Below are positions 10,913 through 21,921 of a stretch of DNA of 64,000 nucleotides, piece after piece. The notes under the pieces are model-generated. The model ran no database searches and was not told the DNA's origin. It saw nothing but the letters and a program-made list of their open reading frames with translations. Within the stretch, counting starts at the first letter, position 1. Each line of letters begins with the position of its first letter. The stretch spans positions 21,010,610 to 21,074,609 of the forward strand of contig NC_083590.1 of the NCBI RefSeq assembly GCF_027579695.1, read 5' to 3'. The DNA comes from Neoarius graeffei. Taxonomy: Eukaryota > Chordata > Actinopteri > Siluriformes > Ariidae. The translations under genes and the position numbers were made by a program.

Positions 10913-11539
10913 CACAGACACTTTTTCTCATGTTTGTTTCCCAGTAACAGCTTAACATAACTACAAAAAGCAGCTTTGCATGCTAGCTAGTTAAACATAG
11001 GATGAATATCAAAGGGCATTAGCAGACACAAAAGCATTATTAAGCATTGTGTGTGGGTTTTTTTTTAATTATAATTATAGATGGAACCAAGCAGTCAAGA
11101 AGGAAAAGGACCACACTGTTCCTTTGTTTCAAAAATATTTTCCCATTAACCTTTAAACACGTCATATCCCATTTTAAAGAATTATCACAAATCATTCTGG
11201 GTTTTCATATGCACAAGTTCAGAATTCACATAAAAACTGCTGGACAACAGAAAACAATAATAAAACGGACCATTATTTTTTAATCTAGTTACAATTAATC
11301 CAACTTCAAGCCTAGTGTCCTAGGAACAGGCTCCGGATCTACCATGACCCTGACCAGGATAAAGCGCTTACTGAATGTAAAGTGAATTTACAATCAAAAC
11401 ACAATACAACCCAGGCACAGAGCTGAGGGATTTGCTCAAGTGTCCAGTAGCAGCAGTTGAAGGATTTGAACTAACAACCTTATGAGCTTTAACTACTAAG
11501 CTTTAATCAATCACTGGAGTAAATTCTGCTACCACTCCT
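10913..11539. other. Spacer with SINE-like fragments
   Basis: No gene is seen. The stretch 11325-11385 resembles a SINE tail ('ggctccggatctaccatgac' and 'aggataaagcg'). The stretch 11400-11510 resembles a reversed tRNA-like SINE head ('gaaggatttgaactaacaac'). Both are fragments. Confidence 0.45.
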
Positions 11540-12780
11540 CCTTCAGACTAATGGGTGCAGAGGCCACACCTCCTTCATTTTGACCGATGGGCACAGAGGC
11601 CACACCTCCTTCATTTTGACCGATGGGCACAGAGGCCACACCTCCTTCATTATGACTGATGGGCATAGAGGCCACAGCTCCTTCATTATGATTGATGGGC
11701 ACAGAGGCCACACCTTCTATATTATGACTGATGGGGACAGAGGCCACATCTTCATTATGACTGATGGGCACAAAGTCACACCTCCTACATTATGATTGAT
11801 GGGCATAGAAGCCACAGCCCCTTTATTATGATTAATGGGTACAGAGGCCACACCTCCTTCATTATGATTGATGGGGACAGAGGCCACACCTTCATTATGA
11901 TTGATGGGCACAAAAGTCACACCTCCTCCAGTGTAATTGATGGGCACAAAGGCCACACCTCCTGCAGTATAATTGATGGGCACACAGAGGCCACACCTCC
12001 TATATTATGATTGATGGGCACAGAGACCATACCACCTTCATTATGCCTGATGGGGACAGAGGCCACACCTTCATTATGATTGATGGGCAGAGAGGCCACA
12101 CCTCTATTATGACTGATGGGTACAAAGGCCACACCTCCTATATTATAGCTGATGGGCACAAAGGCCACACCTCCTTCATTATAATTGATGGGCACAGAGG
12201 CCACACCTCCTCCAGTATAATTGATGGGCACAAAGGCCACACCTCCTATATTATAGTTGATGGGCACAAAGGCCACACCTTCAGTATAACTGATGGGCAC
12301 AAAGGCCACACCTCCTCCAGTATAATTGATGGGCACAAAGGCCACACCTCCTCCAGTATAATTGATGGGCACAAAAGCCACACCTCCTTCAGTATAATTG
12401 ATAAACACACAGAGGCCACACCTCCTTCATTATGATAGAGGGCATAGAGGCCACACCTCCTATATTATGATTGATGGGCACAGAGGCCATACCTCCTTCA
12501 GTATAATTGATGGGCACAGAGGCCACACCTCCTTCATGAGGACTGACAGGTAGAGAGGCCCCCTCTCATTTTCTGGCATTAACATATACAGAGGTTATGC
12601 CTCCTTCATTAGAATTGGCAGGTACAGAAGTCACAACTCCTTCAGTATGACGGGTAGGAAGAGAGACCACACCTCCTTCATTAGGATTGACAGACACAGA
12701 GGTCATTCTTCCTTCATTAGGATTAACAAAGAGAGAGGCCACACCTCCTTGACTGAGAATGACAGGTACAGAGGCCAATG
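11540..12780. repeat. Minisatellite 1, 36-bp unit
   Basis: About 28 tandem units of roughly 36 bases run to about 12560. The core is 'gaggccacacctcctt' with a variable part ('cattatgattgatgggcaca'). Diverged units continue to 12780, where the spacer becomes 'aggattgacagacacagagg'. The period is a multiple of three, so ORFs run through on both strands (MIDGHRGHTSFI and VPINHNEGGVAS types). No start context, splice sites or domain supports a protein. The core resembles that of the array at 52850-55290 read in reverse. Confidence 0.95.
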
Positions 12781-12915
12781 AGCTACCGATGCACTAGAAA
12801 TAGTTTTAGGTAAATAATACAAATAATTATAGATCATTAATGTAACTTATTTTGCTATGGTTATTTCATTTCACTGTAAAGTGTTAGTCCCCAGTCTAAA
12901 GTGAAATGATAGATA

Positions 12916-14539
12916 CAGTGCCTTGAAAAAGTATTCATACCCCTTGAATTTCTTCACATTTTTCCACCTTACAACCACGAACTTAAAAGTTTTTTATTGA
13001 GATTTTATGTGATAGACCAACACAGAGTAGCACATACTTGTGAAGTGAAACGAAAATGATAAATGGTCTTCAAAATTTTAAACAAATAAAAATCTGAAAA
13101 ATGTGGTGTGCATTAGTATTCAGCCCCCTGTACTCTGATACCTCTAAATAAAATCCAGTGCAATCAATTGCCTTCAGAAGTCATCTAATTAGTTAATAGA
13201 GTCCTACTGTGTGTAATTTACTCTCAGCATAAATACACTTGTTCTGTGAAGGCCTCAGTGGTTTGTTAGAGAACACTGAAGAACAAACAGCATCATGAAG
13301 ACCAAAGAACTCACCAGACAGGTCAGGGATAAAGTTCTGGAGAAGTTTAAAGCAGGGTTAGGTTATAAAAAAATATCCCAAGCTCTGAACATCTCAAGAA
13401 GCACTGTTCAATCCATCATTCAAAAATGGAAAAAGTATGGCACAACTGCAAACCTACCAAGACATGGCCGTCCACCTAAACTGACAGAGCGAGCAAGGAG
13501 AGCACTGGTCAGAGAAGCAGCCAAGAGGCCCATGATCACTCTGGAGGAGCTGCAGAAATCCACAGCTCAGGTGGGAGAATCTGTGCACAGGACAACTATA
13601 AGTCGTACACTCCACAAATCTGGCCTTTTTGGAAGAGTGTCAAGAAGAAAGCCATTGTTGAAAGACAGGCATAAGAAGTCCCGTTTGCACTTTGCCAGAA
13701 GCCATGTAGGGGACACAGCAAACATGTGGAAGAAGGTGCTTTGGTCAGATGAGACCAAAGTTGAACTTTTTGGCCTAAATGCAAAATGCTATGTGTGGCA
13801 GAAAACTAACACTGCTCATCACCCTGCACACACCATCCCCACTGTGAAGCATGGTGGTGGCAGCATCATGCTATGGGGATGCTTTTCTTCAGCAGGGACA
13901 GGGAAGCTGGTCAGAGTTGATGGGAAGATGGATGGAGCTAAATACAGGGCAATCCTGGAAGAAAACCTGTTGGAGGCTGCAAAAGACTTGAGACTGGGAA
14001 GGAGATTCACCTTCCAGCAAGAAAATGACCCTAAACATACAGCCAGAGCTACAATGGAATGGTTTAGATCAAAGAATATTCATGTGTTAGAATGGCCCAG
14101 TCAAAGTCCAGACCTAAATCCCATTGAGCATCTGTGGCAAGACTTGAAAATTGCTGTTCACAGACGCTCTCCATCCAATCTGGCTGAGCTTGAGCTATTT
14201 TGCAAAGAAGAATGGGCAAAAATTTCAGTGTCTAGATGTGCAAAGCTGGTAGAGACATACGTACCACAAAAGACTTGCAGCTGTAATTGCAGCAAAAGGT
14301 GGCTCTACAAAGTATTGACGCAGGGGGGCTGAATACTAATACACATCACATTTTTCAGATTTTTATTTGTTTAAAATTCTGAAGACAATTTATCATTTTC
14401 GTTTCACTTCACAATTATGTGCTACTCTGTGTTGGTCTATCACATAAAATAAATAAAATAAAAAACTTTTAAGTTCATTGTTGTAAGGTGGAAAAATGTG
14501 AAAAAGTTCAAGGGGTATGAATACTTTTTCAAGGCACTG
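12916..14539 (+). mobile_element. Tc1-like transposon, copy 1
   Basis: The terminal inverted repeats begin CAGTGCCTTGAAAAAGTATT, and the element is flanked by TA at 12914-12915 and 14540-14541. It is about 1.62 kb, the normal size for Tc1-like elements. Sister copy 49262-50892 has the same ends. It moves by cut-and-paste into TA sites when transposase is supplied. Confidence 0.96.
13295..14332 (+). pseudogene. Tc1-like transposase, long ORF with catalytic substitution
   Basis: A 345-residue frame from ATG at 13295 holds the paired helix-turn-helix region (about residues 1-110), with GYKKISQALNISRSTVQSII and a GRPPKLT linker. The DDE core follows. The first Asp is present in WSDETK. The second position reads QQENDPKHT, where family members have Asp, so the catalytic Asp is Glu. 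The Glu of PDLNPIEHLW is present. The last about 20 residues (VPQKTCSCNCSKRW) are the wrong frame; the usual [11 protein letters not shown] tail lies in the +1 frame. The same tail shift is in the sister copy. The product is probably inactive. Confidence 0.9.
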
Positions 14540-14692
14540 TAACTCATGTTAAACCAAGGACAGAACTTATCAGGATGAGCCATGATAAATATTACATCTA
14601 AGAGCATTGAGTCATTCTATTGAGGCTCTTTCGCTCTTCTCGGCCCAGAATCAGGAGGCCCAGCGGCGAGCACAGGTCCACATTAAGGGATA

Positions 14693-14722
14693 GATATATA
14701 TATATGTGTGTGTGTGTGTGTG
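14693..14722. repeat. (TA)n(TG)n microsatellite
   Basis: A TA run passes directly into a TG run. Confidence 0.9.
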
Positions 14723-14899
14723 GGAAATCAGGTTAACAGGACAGTGATGAACAGCCTGAGCCATTCTGTCCTGTGAATAATGATGACCCATTCACCTCCC
14801 CTGGATCTAGGCTCCTCCACTAGGGAGTTTGTGAGAAGTGTGAGGAAACTTAAGTTTTGTGTAATTTCATATAAAAAGCAGTTTTTTTTCTTATGTTCA

Positions 14900-15282
14900 T
14901 TCATTTGTTCATTCGTTCATTCATTCTCTATACCACTTATCCATTGCAGGTTGCAGGTGGGCTGGAGCCAATCCCAGCTGACATCAAGCAAAAAGCGGGG
15001 TAAACCCTGGACAGGTCGCCAAGCTAGTGTGGCGTCTATTGTAGGTCAGAGAGACAGATAGACATTCACACTCACATTCACACCTATGGGCAATTTATAG
15101 TAGCCAGCTGACCTAATCTGCATGTATTTGGACTATGGGAGGAAATCAGAGCACCTGGAGGAAACCCATGCAGGCACAAGGAGAACACGTAAACTCCACA
15201 CAGAAAAGCCATGCTCAACCACCAAGTTCAAAACCAGAACCTACTTGCTGACAGTGCTAACCACTACACCACCATGCCACCC
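14900..15282 (-). mobile_element. Diverged V-SINE, 12-bp TSD
   Basis: A reverse-strand copy of the V-SINE with many substitutions ('ggaaatcagagcacctggag') and a TTCA-rich tail rather than TCATC. It is flanked by TTCTTATGTTCA at 14888-14899 and 15283-15294. It is clearly older or from a different subfamily than the copy 160 bases downstream. Confidence 0.88.
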
Positions 15283-15442
15283 TTCTTATGTTCAACTTGC
15301 GTTTAATAAAATTTGAACAGAAACCAAATTTGAAAATAAACGTATCACAAAGTCGATTTGAATTTGTCAAATGTGTGTTCCAGTGTTTTGGCTAGCACTC
15401 TTTTTCATTTAAATGTATCCACTTGGCAGACGTGGGTATCCT

Positions 15443-15818
15443 CATCTCATCTCATTATCTCTAGCCGCTTTATCCTGTTCTACAGGGTCGCAGGCAAGCT
15501 GGAGCCTATCCCAGCTGACTACGGGCGAAAGGCAAGGTACACCCTGGACAAGTCGCCAGGTCATCACAGGGCTGACACATAGACACAGACAACCATTCAC
15601 ACTCACATTCACACCTACGGTCAATTTAGAGTCACCAGTTAACCTAACCTGCATGTCTTTGGACTGTGGGGGAAACCGGAGCACCCGGAGGAAACCCACA
15701 CGGACACGGGGAGAACATGCAAACTCCGCACAGAAAGGCCCTCGCCGGCCACGGGGCTCGAACCCGGACCTTCTTGCTGTGAGGCGACAGTGCTAACCAT
15801 TCCACCACTGTGCCGCCC
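15443..15818 (-). mobile_element. V-SINE, full length, 12-bp TSD
   Basis: A reverse-strand full-length copy flanked by CGTGGGTATCCT at 15431-15442 and 15819-15830. It is nearly identical to the other young copies in this window. Confidence 0.96.
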
Positions 15819-15830
15819 CGTGGGTATCCT

Positions 15831-16197
15831 GAGTGATTTAAATGTGAGGCAAAATTGAATCCAACCACAGAACCGAGCAGCTGAAGGATTATGTGTTAAG
15901 TTTAAGGACTACATGCTGCCTATCAGGCATGATACTCCATTACTACTCCAGTAACTAGTAGCTGGACAGTTTTCTCATTTTTCTTCTACCAATCATCCCA
16001 TTTTCTTTTTTACTGAACACATTATTCTTTTCGACAAATTGCATTACTGCCACTTTGTTAGCAAATCCAAATTTTGTTATACAAAATATTGGTTTAAAAA
16101 CGATTGACACCTGCACAGTTCTGTTGTATATGGTTTCTGTGCTGTGGTTTTTTTTTTTGGTTATAGTGATAAATGAGAAAGCAATTTTAAACGTGAA
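15831..16197. other. Spacer, no gene seen
   Basis: AT-rich sequence with a T-run near 16147; no feature recognised. Confidence 0.5.
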
Positions 16198-16375
16198 GGC
16201 ATGGCCTAAAGGTTAGCGAAGCAGCTTTGCAGTCAAAAGGTCGCTTGTTCAATTCCCTAGACCAGCAGGAATGGCTGAAGTGCCCTTGAGCAAGGCATCT
16301 AACCCCCAGGTTGCTCTGGGTATGCTGTATATCACTCTGGATGAGAGTGTCTGCTAAATGGCATTAATAATCTAA
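16198..16375 (+). mobile_element. tRNA-derived SINE, second family
   Basis: The head carries an A-box-like 'tggcctaaaggttagcg' and a B-box-like 'gttcaattccc'. The body contains 'cagcaggaatggctgaagtg' and 'cccttgagcaaggcatctaa', and the 3' part ends 'gagtgtctgctaaatg'. A reverse copy of the same family is at 28838-29007. Confidence 0.75.
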
Positions 16376-16392
16376 CCTAATAATAAATGTGT

Positions 16393-16660
16393 GACCACCT
16401 AGTGGTAGTGTGTCCGCCTCTCGATCAGAAGATCGTGAGTTCTATTCACGGTCGGGTCATACCAAAGACCATCATAAAAATGGTACCTGCTACCATCTGG
16501 CAAGGCATGCTGCAATACAGATGCGAGTGGGGAGTTAAACTCTCGTGGTTACCGGAGGACTAGCCCCCCACTGTAACCCTAGCTATGTAATAGGCGAGAG
16601 GCCGAGGGCTGCGGAAACGGAGATCTGCGCCACACGGCACGGGAAGGACTTTAACTTTTT
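16393..16660 (+). mobile_element. tRNA-derived SINE, third family, 14-bp TSD
   Basis: The tRNA-like head ('cctagtggtagtgtgtccgc' and 'cgtgagttctattcacgg') is followed by a body with 'gtggggagttaaactctcgt' and an end at 'ggactttaacttttt'. It is flanked by AATAATAAATGTGT at 16379-16392 and 16661-16674. It inserted immediately downstream of the second-family SINE. Confidence 0.88.
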
Positions 16661-16941
16661 AATAATAAATGTGTACATGTTTATTAAAAGGTTTCTGGAC
16701 ACTTAAAAGTAGAACATTTTATAAAATATGTCATTTGTTTGCTTTTTTAAGATTTGTTTGAGGTCATTTTGGCATGTTTCAGGAAAGATATTATTGGATT
16801 AATAAAACTGTCACATCAGCACCGGAGTCCATTATGGACTCTGATTCCCAGGACACCCCATGGAATACGGACACGGCTGCCGCGGACTCCAACTCCCAGC
16901 AACCACTGCAGCAATCATCATGAACAATCATCAAGGAAAAT

Positions 16942-17100
16942 GTTTCACAGTGGAATGTGCACTGGAGTTCAGAACACTAGCACCAGGTAGCAGGTGGAAT
17001 GAGCCTGCAATGAAAGCTGCATTCCATCAAGGTCTTAATGTTAAGATGCTCAAAGAACTGGTGTGCTGTGAAGACAAAGTGTCCCTCCATTAATTCATAG
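16942..17100 (+). pseudogene. Gypsy gag fragment
   Basis: The frame reads ALEFRTLAPGSRWNEPAMKA, then AAFHQGLNVKMLKELVC, ending at a TAA after VSLH. This matches the retrotransposon gag 'FRTLA..S.W....L...F..GL' pattern of Ty3/gypsy capsid regions. It is a short remnant that would have formed part of the particle core. Confidence 0.7.
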
Positions 17101-17190
17101 AGCTATTCATTTATCCAGATAACTGCTCAGACACAAGCAGTCCTTCCCAGAAGCAGTCAGCCCCGTACCCCTGTTCACCAAGTTGAACCC

Positions 17191-17748
17191 ATGCAGCTTG
17201 GAAGAGCCAAACTCCATCCTACTGAACATGAGAAATGCAGGAAGGAAGGGCTGTGCTTCTACTGCGACAACCCCAGTAACCTTGTGTTTCACTGTCCCAG
17301 TGCATCTTGTAAGGCTGAGCAGACACCCACATCCCCAAGTAAAACATTCACAATAAAAGCCCTGATAAGGCACTCTGGATCTGTTTCTATTCCCCTAGCC
17401 CTGATCAATTCTGGAGCTGCAGGCAACTTTGTGGACCATGATAGCATTCCCACACAGCCAGAGGGCCCCCTAAAGATCAAAGCCACTGACAGAGGGCCTA
17501 TCGTCACCAGCTCAGTCACGCTTTGTACCAAACCACTACTTCTCCAAGCCAGTGGCATCCATGAAGAGTTCATCTCCTTTCTGGTCATAGTCACCACAAA
17601 CCACCCAATAATTCTAGGACTCCCCTGGATGCACCTTCATGACCCTCAAGTTTCATGGCTGGACAAAGAAATCACCAAGTGGTCCGAACACTTCTTACAT
17701 GGTTGTCTGCACTTCCTACAGCTTTTTGCAGTAGAAGATGGCCTTTAG
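17191..17748 (+). pseudogene. Gypsy nucleocapsid/protease fragment with lost active site
   Basis: An early CFYCDNPSNLVFHCP stretch is a zinc knuckle in which the expected His is Asn. A retropepsin-like domain follows. Its active-site triplet reads NSG (ALINSGAAGNFVD) where DSG/DTG is needed, and the flap end is ILGLPWMHLHDPQVSW. Both substitutions argue for relaxed selection. The frame ends at 17748, and the reverse transcriptase that should follow is missing. Confidence 0.82.
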
Positions 17749-17799
17749 CACCACTCCTGGCCACTATGACTACTGTATCATGCAATATGGGCTCTCTTG

Positions 17800-18164
17800 C
17801 ACCCCCTCATGAAACCCATGTTTCTCATGCCAGGAAAGTTCTGTCCTATCTCCTAGATAACCAACTCTATGTTCGGGGGGGGGATGCAAGTTTCATATGC
17901 ATAATCTCATTCCTAGGGTACATAGTCAACCAAGAGTGTGTGGCTATGGATGAAGCCAAGCTGGCCACTGTGATGGAGTGGCCCATTTCCAGAACAGTCA
18001 AGGACCTGCAATGCTCTCTGGGCTTTGCCAGTTTTTACAGGAGGTTCATTCAGGGCTTAAGCTCCATCACTACCCCCCTCATGATTCTCCTGAAGAAGAG
18101 CCCAAATGCCTGGCTTGGAACCCCACAGCTGACAAAGCTTTTGCCAAGCTCAATACAGGGTTGA
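17800..18164 (+). pseudogene. Gypsy reverse transcriptase C-terminal fragment
   Basis: In a frame different from the protease, the sequence reads HVSHARKVLSYLLDNQLYV, then FLGYIV, VAMDEAKLATVMEWP and LGFASFYRRFI. These are the thumb and connection motifs of gypsy RT. The catalytic Y-x-D-D block is absent because of the upstream deletion. Confidence 0.8.
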
Positions 18165-18282
18165 TCAAGCTATAACATGGGATTTTGGCAAAGAATTTGG
18201 CAAAGCTTCCTCTCACCGAGTTCCCACCTCATGCCCTGCCAGTCACAGCTGTAGTCCTAGATCTCTCAGAAGGAAACATATA

Positions 18283-18927
18283 ACCTGGACTCACACCATT
18301 CCAGCCATGGGCCACCCAGGCACCCAGTGCACATATCACTTCCTCAGGTCCAAAGTATTGGTGGCCAAATATGCTCAGAGACATCCACAGATATGTTTCC
18401 TCATGCACAGCCAAGGTTCCCCATATCCTACCTGCTGGAAAGCTCATGCGACTGCCCACTCCTCGGCATCCCTGATTGCCCAAGATTTCCTCACAGACCT
18501 TTCTGAGTCCCAAGGCAATACAACCATCGGAGTCATCATTGACTAGTTTTCCAAGTCCCTGTGCCTTGTCCCTCTCCCTGGCCTGCCCACCACCTTTGTA
18601 ATGGTAAAACTCCTTTTTAATCAGGTGCTTCACTACTTTGGAGTCCCTGACAACATTGTCAGTGACTGAGGCCCACAGTTCATGTGCAGGGTCTGGAAGA
18701 ACTTCATGGACAAATTGGGGGTCTCCTTGAGTCTCACATCTGGTTACCATCCCCAGGCTAATGGTCAGGTAGAGAGAGTAAACCAGAAAATCTGTCAGTT
18801 ACTAAGGACCTTCTGTTTGGAGAATGCAGGTGAATGGGCACAGTCTCTCCCTTGGTCTAAGTATACCCAGAACTGTCTCGGTGACTCCACCACCCTCTTG
18901 ACCCCATTCCAGAGTGTGCTGGGATAA
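18283..18927 (+). pseudogene. Gypsy integrase fragment, two in-frame stops
   Basis: One frame carries GHPGTQ..YHFLRS of the zinc-binding region. It then has the catalytic core, with DFLTDL, PDNIVSD and GYHPQANGQVERVNQ still holding the D, D and E positions. TAG at 18544-18546 and TGA at 18667-18669 interrupt it, and the zinc-finger cysteines are degraded. It would have joined element DNA to host DNA. Confidence 0.85.
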
Positions 18928-19727
18928 CTCTACCAACTCACCTGCTGTGAACCATGGGTTTAGGGTAAGTGAGCAAGTGTGGCAAAGAACCCATCTGTTC
19001 CTGGAACAAGCAGTTGAGAAGACCAAGCAGTTCAGTAACTGCCACAGAGGAGAGACACCCCAGTACAATCAGGGAATCAGGTCTTTTTGGCCACCAAGGA
19101 CCTCTGAAGTTTACAGGGGGCACCAAACTAACCTCCAGATACATCAGCCCTTACAAGGTGCTCAGGAGGATCTACAAGGTGACCTACAGGTTCGAGCTCC
19201 CATGCGACAGCCATGTCTTCCTTTCCTTCTACGTGTCCTGCCTCAAGACATGGCCACCATGGACTCCAACTCCCAGCAACCATTACAGCAATCATCACAA
19301 ACACTCTCTCATTCAGGTTCCCCCACGTACTGATTGCACACACTTGGATTCACTCACACAATCATGCCAACAGTACATAAGCACACACCACCACAGAGAC
19401 TTTGCAAAGTATGCACTCTACGGTATGTTGATTAAGCTTTATTATGTTTCCAAGCCTGTTTATTGTCACGATTGTTATTCTGGTTTCAACTCAAGTTCTG
19501 GTTTCTGGGTTTCTAATTATTGCTCTGCCTGGTTTCTCCTCTTTGTTGGTCACCTGAAATCTGCCTGAACTTTGACCTTGATTCTGCTTCGCGATTTGGA
19601 CTTGTCTGTTTAAAAAACAAACGTTTTACTGCAATTGCATCCAACTCCAGTGTCTGCCTGACAAAAATTAACAAATACAAGAAAAAAAATATACCATTAA
19701 AAAATTAACATAAAAACTAAACTAGAC

Positions 19728-19996
19728 AGGGACACTCTAACGAGTGCAAACCCCGCCTTTTCCCTATTAAAATACATTGGGCGAAAATTTCGAAGTTCTG
19801 CCATGACCTTGACCTTTGACCTCCAAAATTTAATGGTTTCCTTCCTGGGTGATTGGCAACACGTACAAAATTTGGTCCAAATCGATCCATTGGTTCTTGA
19901 GATATCTTGCAGACACACAGACAGACAGATACACACACACACAGACTGACGCAGGTGAAAATAATAACCCCTCCGACTACTGTCGGCGGGGTTAAC
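19728..19996. repeat. Dispersed repeat with GCAAACCCCGCC / GGCGGGGTT ends
   Basis: This is a recognisable teleost repeat type. It starts 'aacgagtgcaaaccccgcct', contains 'atccattggttcttgagata' and a CAGA/CACA-rich stretch, and ends 'gtcggcggggtta'. The termini are weakly inverted. No ORF of known type; the class is unknown to me. Confidence 0.55.
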
Positions 19997-21149
19997 TAGG
20001 AAAAAAAACTAAAATCTAAAAAATCTAAACTAAGACTAAAGTAAATTATTTTAGAGTTGTTGTAACTACTGCTGATGGAAATATAATGACACTTGGTTCA
20101 ACAGCTGAGTGTAAACAGTGCATTTTAAATCGCTGTTTAAATCACTGAAAGTGCCTACTTTAATCTTCTCAAGCGTCTCGTGCACATGGTTCACTGTGAT
20201 TGGTCTGCATTTGTGAAAAGTGCATAGGTTGCATCTCCACTTCTCTTTGTTCATCAGTTAGAGGTGTAAGTTTTAACAGGCCTTGAGATGTTCCTTTGAT
20301 AAGGTTCTCTCCCCTTCATTTACACCTATTAGGACCACACACGTGGACACGGGCTCAAACCGAACTCATCACTATGATAAAACATTCTATTTTCATTTGA
20401 TTTTCATTTCAAAGGCACGTAAGCGAGGCGCCAACTCGTGCTTATGATTATTATCAGTCAGCGAGGCAGAGTGATTTATTTCCAACACGGAGGTCCACAG
20501 CACCAGGCCTAAAAGCACTTCAGCTCAGACTTCAGATCAAAGATGTGTATAGACACACACACACATACACACAGACGAAAGGTAAGAGGTTGTGTGACAA
20601 CCTCTCCACTCCTACTCCATAAATCTATCCACACTCATCTGCTCTCTTTTTATCACTCTTACTATCTTCTCGCCGGTTAGATAAGCGCTGCTATTAAAAT
20701 TGAGAGAAAACATTAAAAGAAGGTACGGAAAGAAGACTCATTTCACTTCGACATAATAAAAGGTCAGACATAGCTTAACCTTTAACTAAACGATCCTGAT
20801 GGCAATAAAATCACATTTTCAACTGTGTGTTTTTCAACTGCAAAGGACTGGAGTGTTATTCAAAGTTTTATTCACCTTTACAACAAATAAAAGACAATTT
20901 AGTTGAATGATTTTGCTTAGTGGATGCATTTAACTGCTAAGTAAATGATGTTAAATCAATATTCTGGATCGAATTATTTCTTTGCTACACAGCGATATAA
21001 GAAACAGGATAATGTACAGCTAACATGCCATTATTGTTAATTATACCAAAGCACTATTGAGTTTTTTTTTAAATCAGACTGATCAGAAAGTGTTGATTAA
21101 TTTTTCTATAACAGTAATGCAGCTGCAAGACTAATCACAAGTTTAGATA
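19997..21149. other. Spacer, no gene seen
   Basis: AT-rich sequence with a short CA run near 20556-20574; no domain or RNA gene recognised. Confidence 0.5.
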
Positions 21150-21608
21150 TACAGTGACTTGCAAAAGTATTCATCCCCCTTGGTGTTTGTCCTGTTTTGT
21201 CGCATTACAAGCTGGAATTAAAATGGATTTTTGGGTTGTTAGCACCATTTGATTTATACAACATGCCTACCACTTTAAAGATGAAAAAACTGAAATCTGG
21301 AGTGTGCATCGGTATTCACCCCCTGCCAAAGTCAATACTTTGTAGAGCTACCTTTTGCTGCAATTACTGCTGCAAGTCTCTTGGGGTATGTCTCTATTAG
21401 CTTAGCACATCTAGCCACTGGGATTGTTGCCCATTCCTCAAGGCAAAACTGCTCCAACTCCTTCAATTTAGATGGGTTGCGTTGGCATACAGCAATCTTC
21501 AAGTTATGCCACAGATTCTCAACGGGATTGAGGTCTGGGCTTTGATTAGGCCATTCCAAGACATTTAAATGTTTCATTTAAACCACTCCAGTGTAGCTTT
21601 AGCAGTAT

Positions 21609-21765
21609 TTTACCCAGGGCTCCTATTGATATTTTACCCAGGGCTCCTATTGATATTACCCAGGGCTCCTATTGATAGCAGGTTTGCTCTTGTGGCTACC
21701 TGATTGGACTACCCTGGGTGATTTATCTTTTATTTTTAAATAAAGGTGTTATCTAATCTATCTAT
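21609..21765. repeat. Insertion in Tc1 relic with 24-bp tandem triplication
   Basis: The Tc1 sequence is interrupted between 'tttagcagtat' and 'gtttagggtc'. The insert starts with about three copies of 'acccagggctcctattgata' and ends with AATAAA and an ATCTA-rich tail, like a LINE or SINE 3' end. Exact boundaries are uncertain by a few bases. Confidence 0.6.
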
Positions 21766-21921
21766 GTTTAGGGTCATTGTCCTGCTGGACCGTGAACCAT
21801 CGTCCCAGTCTCAAACCTCTGGCTGACTCAAACAGGTTTTCCTCCAGAATTGCCCTGTATTTAGTGCCATCCATCTTTCCTTCAGTCCTGACCAGCTTTC
21901 CTGTCCCTATAGATGAAAAAC

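Larger units (their letters stand above)
16815..19663 (+). mobile_element. Ty3/gypsy LTR retrotransposon, heavily deleted
   Basis: In order there are gag, nucleocapsid/protease, the end of reverse transcriptase, and integrase traces, then a 3' LTR-like tail ending near 'gtctgcctgaca'. A segment with 'ggactccaactcccagcaac' occurs at both ends (about 16888 and 19260), as expected for LTR remnants. The catalytic reverse transcriptase and most of RNase H are deleted. Frames are broken many times, so this is a dead copy. Confidence 0.85.

Noticed and set aside
11529..12435. Repetitive proteins (VPINHNEGGVAS and IDGHRGHTSFI types) on both strands
   Set aside because: They are translations of a 36-base tandem repeat whose period is a multiple of three; no splice sites, promoter or domain support.
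11540..12780. CRISPR-like array (regular repeats with variable spacers)
   Set aside because: Units are contiguous diverged minisatellite repeats, with no unique spacers, leader or cas genes, in vertebrate DNA.
17289..17597. Minus-strand ORFs across the gypsy element
   Set aside because: Antisense shadows of the protease and reverse transcriptase frames.
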